This document shows positions 25,405 to 32,312 of a DNA stretch of 32,312 nt, in pieces. The notes under the pieces were generated by a model. The model worked only from the letters and a program-made list of their open reading frames with translations. It made no database searches and had not been told where the DNA came from. Both the position numbers and the translations under genes were made by a program. The stretch's first letter is position 1. Every line of letters starts with the position of its first letter. Source of the DNA: Bacteroidota bacterium (GTDB lineage Bacteria > Bacteroidota > Bacteroidia > AKYH767-A > OLB10). The stretch is taken from the NCBI GenBank assembly GCA_025352785.1, contig JANXSD010000023.1, forward strand, positions 1 to 32,312, written 5' to 3'.

Positions 25405-25980
25405 TTAACAAATTCCCTTAAAGTATTCTTGTGAATCACTTAAGAACTCTTCTTCTTGATTAAAAATCGTATCATTATCCTCTGTAGGATTAAGGAAAAA
25501 ATCAGCATAATTCATTTGATACCTTCCTCCATTCTCAACAAGACTTTGAAATTTTTTCCATTCGGGATATTTGTGTGAAATATCGGAAAGCTCAAATTGA
25601 TCGTATTTATGAAAATCAGAATAAACTTTATTCATAACATCAATATCAGTTTTTGAAAAAACATTTTCTTGAACAAATGCTTTAGAAAAAACAACAAGTC
25701 CTTCTAAACTAAGATGAGTATTTCTATAAATTATTTCCCATTCCTCTTCTAATACTCCTTCAACAATGTTTTTTGTAACAGATGGTACAGGACCAAGCTT
25801 CATAGCAAAATAAACATCATTAACTATAGGTCTTCCGTAGATTCTTAAATGTAATCTTTCAGAAAGCCATATTAATTTTAAAACCTTCATTTTATTTATC
25901 TTACCACCTTCTTTTGTGGCAAAAAAATTCAATGCTTGTGTAGCCTTCTTAAAATCAAAACCAAGTATTGAGATTGACAT
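25405..25980 (-). CDS. Panacea-domain protein (DUF4065), candidate antitoxin
   Basis: A 191-residue protein. The Panacea (DUF4065, SocA-like) domain covers about residues 12-150, with the typical run KINKMKVLKLIWLSERLHL then YGRPIVNDVYFAMKLGPVPS. Known family fact: Panacea domains neutralise many unrelated toxins by direct binding, and the adjacent gene is often the toxin. The tail beyond residue 150 (acidic, PTEDNDTIFNQEEEF) is not part of the core and may contact the partner. It is the first gene of the pair and is 3 nt from the next. The promoter -7 element ends 5 nt before the ATG, so the mRNA seems leaderless. Confidence 0.85.
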   Translation of the reverse strand: MSISILGFDFKKATQALNFFATKEGGKINKMKVLKLIWLSERLHLRIYGRPIVNDVYFAMKLGPVPSVTKNIVEGVLEEEWEIIYRNTHLSLEGLVVFSKAFVQENVFSKTDIDVMNKVYSDFHKYDQFELSDISHKYPEWKKFQSLVENGGRYQMNYADFFLNPTEDNDTIFNQEEEFLSDSQEYFKGIC

Positions 25981-25985
25981 ATGAA

Positions 25986-26016
25986 CAAAGTTAAACTATT
26001 ACACAAACGAAAGCAA
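25986..26016 (-). promoter_or_regulatory. promoter of the Panacea module, leaderless-type
   Basis: On the minus strand TTG (26014-26016), 20 nt, then TAACTTTG (25986-25993). Only TTCAT separates it from the ATG, so transcription would start at or inside the start codon. Confidence 0.55.
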
Positions 26017-26259
26017 CATAAAAATGTTTTATTTAAAATAAATTTACATTACAGTGGTTCTAACGTTAAGGTACATGAATAAAATCCTATGCTACATAAT
26101 ATTTTCAATCTAAATTCCAAAAATGGGATTGATTTTAAAATTAAAAGTAAACTGAATTAACACTAAAATCTAAATCATCATATTCAACAGGGATAAGGAT
26201 TGGAGTGAGGTCTTGGGGTTGCAAGAGGTGGTTAAAAGTTGGTAAAGAATCCCCCCCCT

Positions 26260-27057
26260 TTACAACGCTCCTTTAATCTCTTTCATCTCCGACTCAACGC
26301 GTTCGATACGTTTTAAAATTTGATCTTTCTGCCAATATTGTTCTGGGATTTCGCTGCTGATATAATTGCAGAATTTCCAAACTTCACGTACTTCGTTTAC
26401 TGCAACTTCGTACGAATCAAAAGAAGGATTTAATGATTTCAATAAAACATTTTTCTTCTTCTTAATCTGATTGTATGCAAGCTTAAAAACAATTCCTTCA
26501 TCCTGTGTTAAAAAGATATATGCATCACCATCTTTAATATCATAAAAATTTTCGACGTACTCACCAATCACCCAACTCTTATCGGGAATGGGAAGCATGG
26601 AGTCGCCAGTGATTTGAAACATACGGTACTTACGTTCATTGAATAAAATCGGCAATTGAAATGTTGGGAGTTGCTTAATGAAATCAGGATCGGCAAAACC
26701 ATTTTTATAACCCGCTTTCGCTTTGATGGGAACTACTTCGATATTCTCTTTGTTGTTGCTATCAACTGTTGTTGCAAGCACACGTAAGCGCGCTCCAGTA
26801 ACAAAAACATCATGGCCTCTTTCCAACTCCGACAATTGAAATTCCGATAGCTGTGTAAGATCCATCTTCACAAGCGTATCAATTGTTAAGCGAAAATATT
26901 TGGAGAAAGAAAGCAATGCCTCGAGCGTTGGATTTACCACACTCCCATTTTCATAACTGTTAAAGGTAGAGCGACTAATTCCGAGTTCTCCGGCGATCAT
27001 GTCCTGCGTGAGTTTGCGTCGCTGCCTAAGAAGTTTAATGTTGCTGTTAAAAGACAT
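26260..27057 (-). CDS. LexA-like repressor (XRE HTH + S24 peptidase)
   Basis: A 265-residue regulator. Residues 6-62 are a Cro/C1-type HTH (LRQRRKLTQDMIAGELGISRSTFNSYENG). Residues about 105-235 are an S24 domain: the cleavage site Ala115-Gly116 in KAKAGYKNGF, the catalytic Ser153 in TGDSMLP, and the Lys192 in VFKLA. A short coiled tail (240-265) follows. By analogy with LexA and CI, RecA-triggered self-cleavage would lift repression. Divergent from dinB with 247 bp between the starts, it is the likely repressor of the polymerase cassette and of itself. It is not a canonical LexA, whose HTH is winged; XRE-S24 forms are common in Bacteroidota. No terminator is seen. Confidence 0.88.
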   Translation of the reverse strand: MSFNSNIKLLRQRRKLTQDMIAGELGISRSTFNSYENGSVVNPTLEALLSFSKYFRLTIDTLVKMDLTQLSEFQLSELERGHDVFVTGARLRVLATTVDSNNKENIEVVPIKAKAGYKNGFADPDFIKQLPTFQLPILFNERKYRMFQITGDSMLPIPDKSWVIGEYVENFYDIKDGDAYIFLTQDEGIVFKLAYNQIKKKKNVLLKSLNPSFDSYEVAVNEVREVWKFCNYISSEIPEQYWQKDQILKRIERVESEMKEIKGAL

Positions 27058-27304
27058 GGTTATGGATTTTTAAAGAGGCTTTTTTCGAGTTTTGAGAAGG
27101 CAAAGAAGAGACAATTTGTATTAGGCGGAGGTTATCAACAGAAAAAACGGGGCTTAGAAAAGATTTTTTACAGATGATTATCAGGGTGTTAGGAGGTTTT
27201 TAATGAAATGGATTTGTTTATATCATAGTATTAATGCTTATATTACAGTCATTCGTTTTGACTATAATACGATCAAAGATAAAAACTCTAAACGAATTCT
27301 CCAA
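27058..27304. other. divergent control region of the mutagenesis cassette
   Basis: The region holds the presumed operators. A weak inverted repeat, ATAGTATTA (27225-27233) and TAATACGAT (27265-27273; 8 of 9 pair), and a TTTTG near 27256 are the only elements noticed. AGGAGG at 27191-27196 lies 6 nt before an in-frame ATG at 27203, which would give dinB a 34-residue extension. No TAnnTTTG element was found for either gene. Confidence 0.35.
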
Positions 27305-28534
27305 ATGCTAACCAACGCCAACCGTACAATTGTTCACATGGATCTCGACAGCTTCTTCGTTTCGGTTTCCCGATTGGATGAGCCGAAGTTAATCGGAAAG
27401 CCGGTGATTGTTGGTGGGTCTGGCGATCGTGGGGTGGTGGCCGCTTGTAGCTATGAAGCACGTGCGTATGGTGTTCACTCTGCAATGCCTATACGGATGG
27501 CACGAAAACTTTGTCCGGATGCCATCATTGTGCGTGGTGACTTCGAACGTTACAGTTATTATTCAGAGATGGTAACAAGTATTGTACGCGAAAAAGTTCC
27601 TGTGTATGAGAAGTCATCCATCGATGAGTTTTATATCGACATGAGTGGGATGGATCGTTTTTATGGATGTTATGATTATGCTACGGAATTGCGAAAGAGT
27701 ATCACGAAAGAAACGGGCTTACCCATTTCGTTTGGCTTATCACAAAATAAAACAGTTTCGAAAGTTGCTACCAACGAAGCAAAGCCCAACGGACAAATGC
27801 AAATTGATCGTGGCACAGAAAAAACATTTCTTGCTCCGCTCTCCATAAAAAAAATTCCGATGGTGGGTGAAAAAACATACACGCTGTTGCGAAGTATGGG
27901 CGTTGAAAAAATTGTAACACTGCAACTGATGCCTGTAGAATTATTACAACAGGTATTAGGAGAAAATGGTTTAGTGATTTGGAAAAAAGCAAATGGATTA
28001 GATAATTCTCCTGTAGAACCTTATTCGGAACGCAAGTCGATTTCTACAGAAGAAACATTTGAGCAAGACACGATTGATGTAACGTATTTAAAAGCTTTGA
28101 TTGTAAAGATGAGTGAGAAGCTTGCATTTCAGTTACGTTCAGAAAAGAAATTGACAGCTTGTGTGAGTGTAAAATTACGTTATTCCAATTTCGATACACA
28201 TACCGTGCAAGCACGAATTCCTTATTCGTCATCTGATCATACGTTAATAAGTCGTGCAAAAGAATTGTTTGAAAAACTGTATGAACGTCGAATGTTAGTG
28301 CGGTTATTAGGAATTCGTTTTAGTCATTTGGTGGGTGGAGGTCATCAGATTAATTTATTTGATGATTCAGAAGAGATGATTAATCTGTATCAAGCAATGG
28401 ATAAGATGCGAATGCGCTACGGCGATACTGCTGTGCAAAGAGCGATAGGTACTGATTTAGTTTGTAGAACCTTTAATCCATTTAATGGGCAAACATTAAG
28501 TCCTGTCCCACTAACTATTAAAAATGAAAAATAG
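27305..28534 (+). CDS. dinB: DNA polymerase IV (DinB, Y family)
   Basis: An error-prone polymerase for translesion synthesis, 409 residues. The catalytic Asp13 is in HMDLDSFFVS, and Asp107-Glu108 are in SSIDEF. The steric and fingers motif ACSYEARAYGVHSAMP follows the usual order. The HhH region (GEKTYTLLRSMGV) and little finger are complete. QINLF near the end is a beta-clamp-binding pentapeptide. The start at 27305 places the first catalytic Asp as in the family; an ATG at 27203 with a good Shine-Dalgarno sequence is in frame and cannot be ruled out. It is divergent from the S24 repressor and is followed by a 48-residue ORF and dnaE, as in a damage-inducible cassette. The last codons lie in a duplicated 35-bp sequence. 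Confidence 0.94.
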   Translation: MLTNANRTIVHMDLDSFFVSVSRLDEPKLIGKPVIVGGSGDRGVVAACSYEARAYGVHSAMPIRMARKLCPDAIIVRGDFERYSYYSEMVTSIVREKVPVYEKSSIDEFYIDMSGMDRFYGCYDYATELRKSITKETGLPISFGLSQNKTVSKVATNEAKPNGQMQIDRGTEKTFLAPLSIKKIPMVGEKTYTLLRSMGVEKIVTLQLMPVELLQQVLGENGLVIWKKANGLDNSPVEPYSERKSISTEETFEQDTIDVTYLKALIVKMSEKLAFQLRSEKKLTACVSVKLRYSNFDTHTVQARIPYSSSDHTLISRAKELFEKLYERRMLVRLLGIRFSHLVGGGHQINLFDDSEEMINLYQAMDKMRMRYGDTAVQRAIGTDLVCRTFNPFNGQTLSPVPLTIKNEK

Positions 28535-28585
28535 TGTATTACAGCTTCCGCTAACTATTAAAAATAAAAAATAGTGTATTACAGC
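28511..28585. repeat. tandem duplication of 35 bp at the end of dinB
   Basis: CTAACTATTAAAAATGAAAA begins a 35-bp sequence at 28511-28545 that recurs with one change at 28551-28585 after a 5-nt spacer. Each copy holds ACTATT and AATAGT arms. Copy 1 contains the dinB stop (28532-28534). Confidence 0.85.
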
Positions 28586-28637
28586 GATGAACAATGCTTC
28601 ATCACAACAGAAAAAAAACAATTAAAAAATAAATAGT

Positions 28638-28784
28638 ATGGACATCGTTGATTCAATTCTCTTCTTGTTTAGGTACACTCCATTGTTTGTATTGGTTGTT
28701 ATGACCTTCATGCTCTTGTATATGCAAGTACGCGAAGCACGTGACAGAAATACGTCGCATACGTATAGAAAAAATTTAAAATGA
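28638..28784 (+). CDS. 48-residue one-span membrane protein between dinB and dnaE
   Basis: ATG at 28638, TGA ending at 28784. The product begins MDIVDSILFLF, has one hydrophobic segment (residues about 7-29, FLFRYTPLFVLVVMTFMLLYM) and a basic tail (VREARDRNTSHTYRKNLK), so the C-terminus should face the cytoplasm. There is no cleavable signal peptide. It lies 103 nt after dinB and 150 nt before dnaE in the same direction, so it is likely co-transcribed with the polymerases. The clean membrane segment and positive tail favour a real gene, but short AT-rich ORFs of this kind can arise by chance. I know of no named family. Confidence 0.5.
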   Translation: MDIVDSILFLFRYTPLFVLVVMTFMLLYMQVREARDRNTSHTYRKNLK

Positions 28785-28817
28785 TACTGTTTTGCTTTTC
28801 GGGTTATGGGTTGACAC

Positions 28818-28856
28818 TCCCCCTCTTTCTTGGTGATTATCGAGACAAGAGGGGGA
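28818..28856 (+). promoter_or_regulatory. 10-bp hairpin in front of dnaE, attenuator candidate
   Basis: TCCCCCTCTT (28818-28827) and AAGAGGGGGA (28847-28856) pair exactly over 10 bp with a 19-nt loop. No T run follows, so it is not a standard terminator. It lies 78 nt before the dnaE start and could limit read-through or affect translation. Confidence 0.4.
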
Positions 28857-28934
28857 ACCGTCGGATTAAAACGGGAATTATTTTTATCCAAAAGCAATAA
28901 GAAATGATTGTTTGCTTAACCTGTTGTTCTACTC

Positions 28935-31900
28935 ATGTATCTCAATTGCCATACGCGTTTCAGCTTTCATTACGGAGTACTTTCTGTAGAAGAATTATTG
29001 GAGGAAGCGCAACGTTGCGGAATTCATAAACTTGTACTTACGGATATTAATAATACTTCTGCCGTATTAGATTTTATTCGCTTAGCACCGAAATACGAGA
29101 TAGAACCTGTTGTTGGAATTGAATTTCGAAGAGGTGATAAATTGCAGTTTATCGGTATTGCTCGCAACAATGATGGCTTTGAAGAACTCAATCGTTTTCT
29201 TTCGGATTGCTTAGCAGAAGGTGCTGAACATGGCGAAAGTTCTGGCAATCGTGATGCAATAGTTCCTGATCGTGCTCCCGCTTTTCAAAATGCATGGGTG
29301 ATTTATCCGATGGAGAAGGAACACACGAGTTCGGATCAACAAGCACAACCCGCTTTAAGTATGCATAAAGCAAATTTAGGTGTTGCAAATTCAGACCTTC
29401 ATCACCATGAATTTAATGGTAAATATATTCTTGAAGTTACTAAGAAAAAGAAAAATGCTTCTGCACAACGTAGCGTAAATTTACACGACAATGAATTTAT
29501 TGGCATTCGTCAGGAGGAATTACTTCGTTTGCCTTTTTCTCGATATAAAAATCTTCTCCATCGTTGTGTGCTGCTTTGCCCAGTTACCTTTAGGAATAAA
29601 CTCGATTTTAATATTCATCGTTTATTAACAGCCATCGGACATAACACTTTGCTTAGTAAAGTAGCAACAACTTCTATTGCAAATCCCGATGAGATAATGT
29701 ATCCTGAAGCGCATCTGTTAGAGCGATACAATTATTTTCAGCAGCTAATCATCAACACAAAAATGTTACTTCATGAAAGTAGTATTAACTTTACTTTTCA
29801 TGAATCAAAAAATAAAAAAACATATACCGAAACTTCGAAAGATGATATTGAACTTCTAAGAAGTGAAACAGAAAAAGGTTTGCTGTATCGTTACGGAAAA
29901 AAAATTAACAAGACCATCCGTTTACGTGCTGAGAAAGAAATAACGATGATTCAAGATTATGGATTTTCGTCATACTTTTTGATTAACTGGAACATCATTA
30001 ATTATGCACAGCACAAAAATTATTTTTATGTTGGACGAGGAAGCGGAGCGAATAGTATTGTAGCGTATGCACTTCGTATTACAGATGTAGATCCGATTGA
30101 ATTAGATTTATATTTTGAACGATTTATTAATTCGTATCGCAAAAATCCGCCCGACTTCGACTTAGATTTTTCATGGAAGGATCGTGAGGATATTACACAT
30201 CATATTTTTAATAGCTTCGGCAAAGATCGTGTTGCATTGCTCGCCACCTACAGTACGTATCAACGTAAGGCGGTTGTGCGCGAACTGGGAAAAGTTTTCG
30301 GATTACCGAAAGAAGAAATTGATGGATTATTTAATGTGCATAAACAATTCGAGAACAACGATCAAATTTCTGGATTGATTCAACGCTACAGTGTTCGGTT
30401 GCAAGATTTTCCGCATCATTTAAGTATTCACGCAGGAGGAATTCTTATCAGTGAAAAACCAATTACCTGTTATACTGCGCTCAATCATCCACCGAAAGGA
30501 TTTCCTGTTACGCAATTCAGTATGTTGGAATCAGAAGATATTGGGTTGTACAAATTCGATATTTTGAGTCAGCGTGGATTAGGACATATTCGCGATACAG
30601 TTGACATCGTAAAAAAAAATCGTGGGATAAAAATTGATGCGCATGCGATTGGTGAATTCAAGAAAGATGAGAAAATAAAAAAATTAATTCGTGAAGGAAA
30701 ATGCATAGGATGCTTTTATGTAGAAAGTCCTGGTATGCGGATGTTGTTAACGAAATTACGTGTTGATACTTACATACAATTAGTAGCTGCTAGTTCAATT
30801 ATTCGTCCGGGCGTAGCGAGTAGTGGCATGATGCGCGAATACATTGTTCGTACGCGAGATAAATCGAAGATTACGTATATCCATCCGGTAATGGAAGAGT
30901 TGATGGAGGAGACGTATGGCATCATGGTGTACCAGGAAGATGTAATTAAAGTAGCGCATCACTTTGCGGGATTAGATTTAAGTGAAGCAGATGTATTGCG
31001 AAGAGGCATGAGTGGGAAGTTTAGATCACGCGAAGAGTTCCAAAAGATTAAAGACAAATTTTTCGAGAATTGCAATGCAAAAGGATATGAAGAACGAATC
31101 ACAACAGAAGTGTGGAGACAGATTGAAAGCTTTGCAGGATATTCATTTTCCAAAGGCCATTCAGCATCGTATGCGGTGGAAAGCTATCAAAGTCTTTTTT
31201 TGAAAGCACATTTTCCATTAGAGTTTATGGTGGGTGTGATAAATAATTTTGGAGGCTTCTATAACACTGAATTTTATGTTCATGAAGCAAGAATGTCGGG
31301 AGCAATAATTCATCCACCAGATATTAATAAAAGTGATTACGTCACGAGTATTATCGGTAATGAAATTTATTTGGGCTTTATTCACATGTCGACCTTCGAA
31401 CAAAATGTTGCGCATCGCATCCTCCACGAAAGAGAAACGAATGGTGATTATTTAGATCTAAAAGATTTCATGAATCGTATCAGTATTGAAATAGAATTAC
31501 TGCGAATATTAATTCGCATCGGTGCATTTCATTTTACGGGTCGTACGAAGAAAGAATTACTTTGGGATATTCATGCGCACTTAGGACATGCACGAAAAAC
31601 AGAAATTCGTAAAGAGCTTTTTGATGATACGAGAAAAAAATTCGAGCTTCCAGAATTATATCATCACAAATTTGATGATGCACTGGATGAGATTGAGATA
31701 TTAGGTTTCCCCTTACTAAATCCTTTCGAATTAATAAAGGATCAAGAGGAATTACAAAAACCATTTCTTGCTGTAGATATGCAATCTCATATTGGTAAAC
31801 AAATTGTGATCATCGGATATCTCGTAACGATAAAACCAACACGTACTCGTAAGGGAGAAAGTATGTCGTTTGGATGTTTCATCGATTTGCACGGAAATTA

Positions 31901-32048
31901 TTTTGACACTACTCATTTTCCGAATGCGATAAAATTATTTCCTTTTCGTGGAAGAGGATGTTATAAGATTTATGGAAAGGTTGATGAAGAGTTTGACTTT
32001 TGCAGTATCATCGTTTCAAAGATGGAGAAGTTAGTGACGAATTTCTAG
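28935..32048 (+). CDS. error-prone DnaE2-like DNA polymerase III alpha subunit
   Basis: A 1037-residue C-family polymerase. The catalytic palm holds PPDFDLDFSW (405-414; Asp407, Asp409, Asp411 with the following KDRED), VGRGSGANSIVAYALRITDVDP (366-387) and the third Asp at 542 in YKFDILSQRG. The N-terminal PHP domain is degenerate: its first motif reads NCHTRFSFHYG and the LTDHnn motif reads LTDINN, so the usual metal-ion cluster is incomplete. An atypical low-complexity insertion (about residues 94-165) follows. The OB domain near the end (MSFGCFIDLHGNYFDT) is as in DnaE2. By length, degenerate PHP and its place beside dinB and an S24 repressor it is the damage-tolerance form and not the replicative enzyme. 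No ImuA or ImuB is present here. Confidence 0.92.
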   Translation: MYLNCHTRFSFHYGVLSVEELLEEAQRCGIHKLVLTDINNTSAVLDFIRLAPKYEIEPVVGIEFRRGDKLQFIGIARNNDGFEELNRFLSDCLAEGAEHGESSGNRDAIVPDRAPAFQNAWVIYPMEKEHTSSDQQAQPALSMHKANLGVANSDLHHHEFNGKYILEVTKKKKNASAQRSVNLHDNEFIGIRQEELLRLPFSRYKNLLHRCVLLCPVTFRNKLDFNIHRLLTAIGHNTLLSKVATTSIANPDEIMYPEAHLLERYNYFQQLIINTKMLLHESSINFTFHESKNKKTYTETSKDDIELLRSETEKGLLYRYGKKINKTIRLRAEKEITMIQDYGFSSYFLINWNIINYAQHKNYFYVGRGSGANSIVAYALRITDVDPIELDLYFERFINSYRKNPPDFDLDFSWKDREDITHHIFNSFGKDRVALLATYSTYQRKAVVRELGKVFGLPKEEIDGLFNVHKQFENNDQISGLIQRYSVRLQDFPHHLSIHAGGILISEKPITCYTALNHPPKGFPVTQFSMLESEDIGLYKFDILSQRGLGHIRDTVDIVKKNRGIKIDAHAIGEFKKDEKIKKLIREGKCIGCFYVESPGMRMLLTKLRVDTYIQLVAASSIIRPGVASSGMMREYIVRTRDKSKITYIHPVMEELMEETYGIMVYQEDVIKVAHHFAGLDLSEADVLRRGMSGKFRSREEFQKIKDKFFENCNAKGYEERITTEVWRQIESFAGYSFSKGHSASYAVESYQSLFLKAHFPLEFMVGVINNFGGFYNTEFYVHEARMSGAIIHPPDINKSDYVTSIIGNEIYLGFIHMSTFEQNVAHRILHERETNGDYLDLKDFMNRISIEIELLRILIRIGAFHFTGRTKKELLWDIHAHLGHARKTEIRKELFDDTRKKFELPELYHHKFDDALDEIEILGFPLLNPFELIKDQEELQKPFLAVDMQSHIGKQIVIIGYLVTIKPTRTRKGESMSFGCFIDLHGNYFDTTHFPNAIKLFPFRGRGCYKIYGKVDEEFDFCSIIVSKMEKLVTNF

Positions 32049-32263
32049 ATAAAAAAATTATGACCGAATTTCCATTTATTCAAATTATTTAAGGATGCAG
32101 GAAAACACTTAACAAGGTTTGAAGAGTTAGTAGTTTTTAACAAAGTAATTCCGTCTACATAACGAAGGGCGAAACCGTCAAACTGTCTAAATACTACAAT
32201 TAACTTGTTAATTACTTTTTACAAATAACAATCTAAAATGCATTTGCTTTTGTATCTTTAAGA
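32049..32263. other. intergenic region before the edge transposase
   Basis: No gene is seen. AATTAAC-TT-GTTAATT (32198-32213) is a perfect but AT-only inverted repeat followed by ACTTTTTAC, a weak terminator candidate for dnaE. TATCTTTA (32252-32259) is one mismatch from the -7 consensus and ends 4 nt before the next ATG. Confidence 0.4.
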
Positions 32264-32312
32264 ATGCAATTTATACAGGGAAATAACAGAACACAGAGTA
32301 TTCTTTTTCCAG
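32264..32312 (+). CDS. start of a probable IS1182-like transposase, cut by window edge
   Basis: Only the first 16 codons are inside the window: MQFIQGNNRTQSILFP. This fits the start pattern FIQG.NR.Q..LFP that I associate with IS1182-type (DDE) transposases in Bacteroidota. If right, an insertion sequence starts somewhere in the last 200 bp, between dnaE and the edge; its terminal repeat cannot be fixed from one side. The reading frame is open to the edge. The sequence is too short to prove the family, and any other protein with this start would look the same. Confidence 0.5.
   Translation, partial: MQFIQGNNRTQSILFP

Noticed and set aside
27225-27273. ATAGTATTA / TAATACGAT inverted repeat as an SOS box
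   Set aside because: The spacer is 31 nt, one pair is mismatched, and there is no second copy before the repressor; too weak to name an operator.
27203-27304. In-frame ATG with a good AGGAGG for dinB, adding 34 residues
   Set aside because: Y-family polymerases begin a few residues before the first catalytic Asp, as the ATG at 27305 does; Bacteroidota seldom rely on Shine-Dalgarno sequences. Kept as an alternative.
28622-28897. 91-codon ORF on the minus strand opposite the small membrane protein
   Set aside because: It shows no recognisable motif and opposes the cassette; the plus-strand ORF has a clear membrane segment.

Overview
This is an AT-rich window from a member of the Bacteroidota (Cytophagales/Chitinophagales/Flavobacteriales-like). 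The evidence is C-terminal type IX secretion (T9SS) sorting domains, a DUF2723/GT117-type membrane protein, promoters of the TAnnTTTG (-7) kind with little Shine-Dalgarno use, and several Bacteroidota-typical neighbourhoods (surE-lpxB, gyrA-TPR, S24 repressor-dinB-dnaE). No rRNA, tRNA or CRISPR array was seen. One mobile element enters at the right edge.

Layout. 0.1-2.7 kb: a tightly overlapping operon of surE, two small membrane proteins that look like tandem paralogues, and lpxB. 3.0-4.1 kb: a short single-stranded DNA-binding protein and a divergent small zinc-finger protein, separated by a palindrome-rich region. 4.1-5.8 kb: an accessory island with a strongly structured candidate RNA or repeat, an operator-like inverted repeat, a 294-residue unknown protein and a frameshifted HicA-like small protein; this looks like a toxin-antitoxin module with a damaged or slippage-expressed second gene. 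6.0-12.9 kb: gyrA with a downstream TPR lipoprotein/periplasmic-type gene (minus), divergent from clpC (plus). 13.0-19.2 kb: three secreted T9SS substrates (minus), the first operon preceded by an 8-bp tandem repeat array that may affect its promoter. 19.3-24.7 kb: a small zinc-ribbon protein, a MITE-like inverted repeat, a GT-C-like 1033-residue membrane protein, a CE4 polysaccharide deacetylase and a one-span membrane protein. 25-26 kb: a two-gene Panacea-antitoxin module with a candidate PemK/MazF-like toxin. 26.2-32.0 kb: a LexA-like XRE-S24 repressor divergent from DNA polymerase IV, a 48-residue one-span membrane protein and an error-prone-type DnaE. 32.26 kb to the edge: the first codons of a probable IS1182-like transposase.

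How the parts work together. The most coherent system is the damage-inducible mutagenesis cassette (repressor with Ala-Gly cleavage site and Ser-Lys dyad, Y-family polymerase with a clamp-binding motif, and a DnaE2-like polymerase with a degenerate PHP domain). It lacks ImuA and contains an unannotated small membrane-protein gene and an intergenic hairpin before dnaE. Two separate candidate toxin-antitoxin modules lie in the same 22 kb.

All assignments come from reading motifs by eye. Family names for the small, TA-like and transposase-like genes are inferences that need profile searches.
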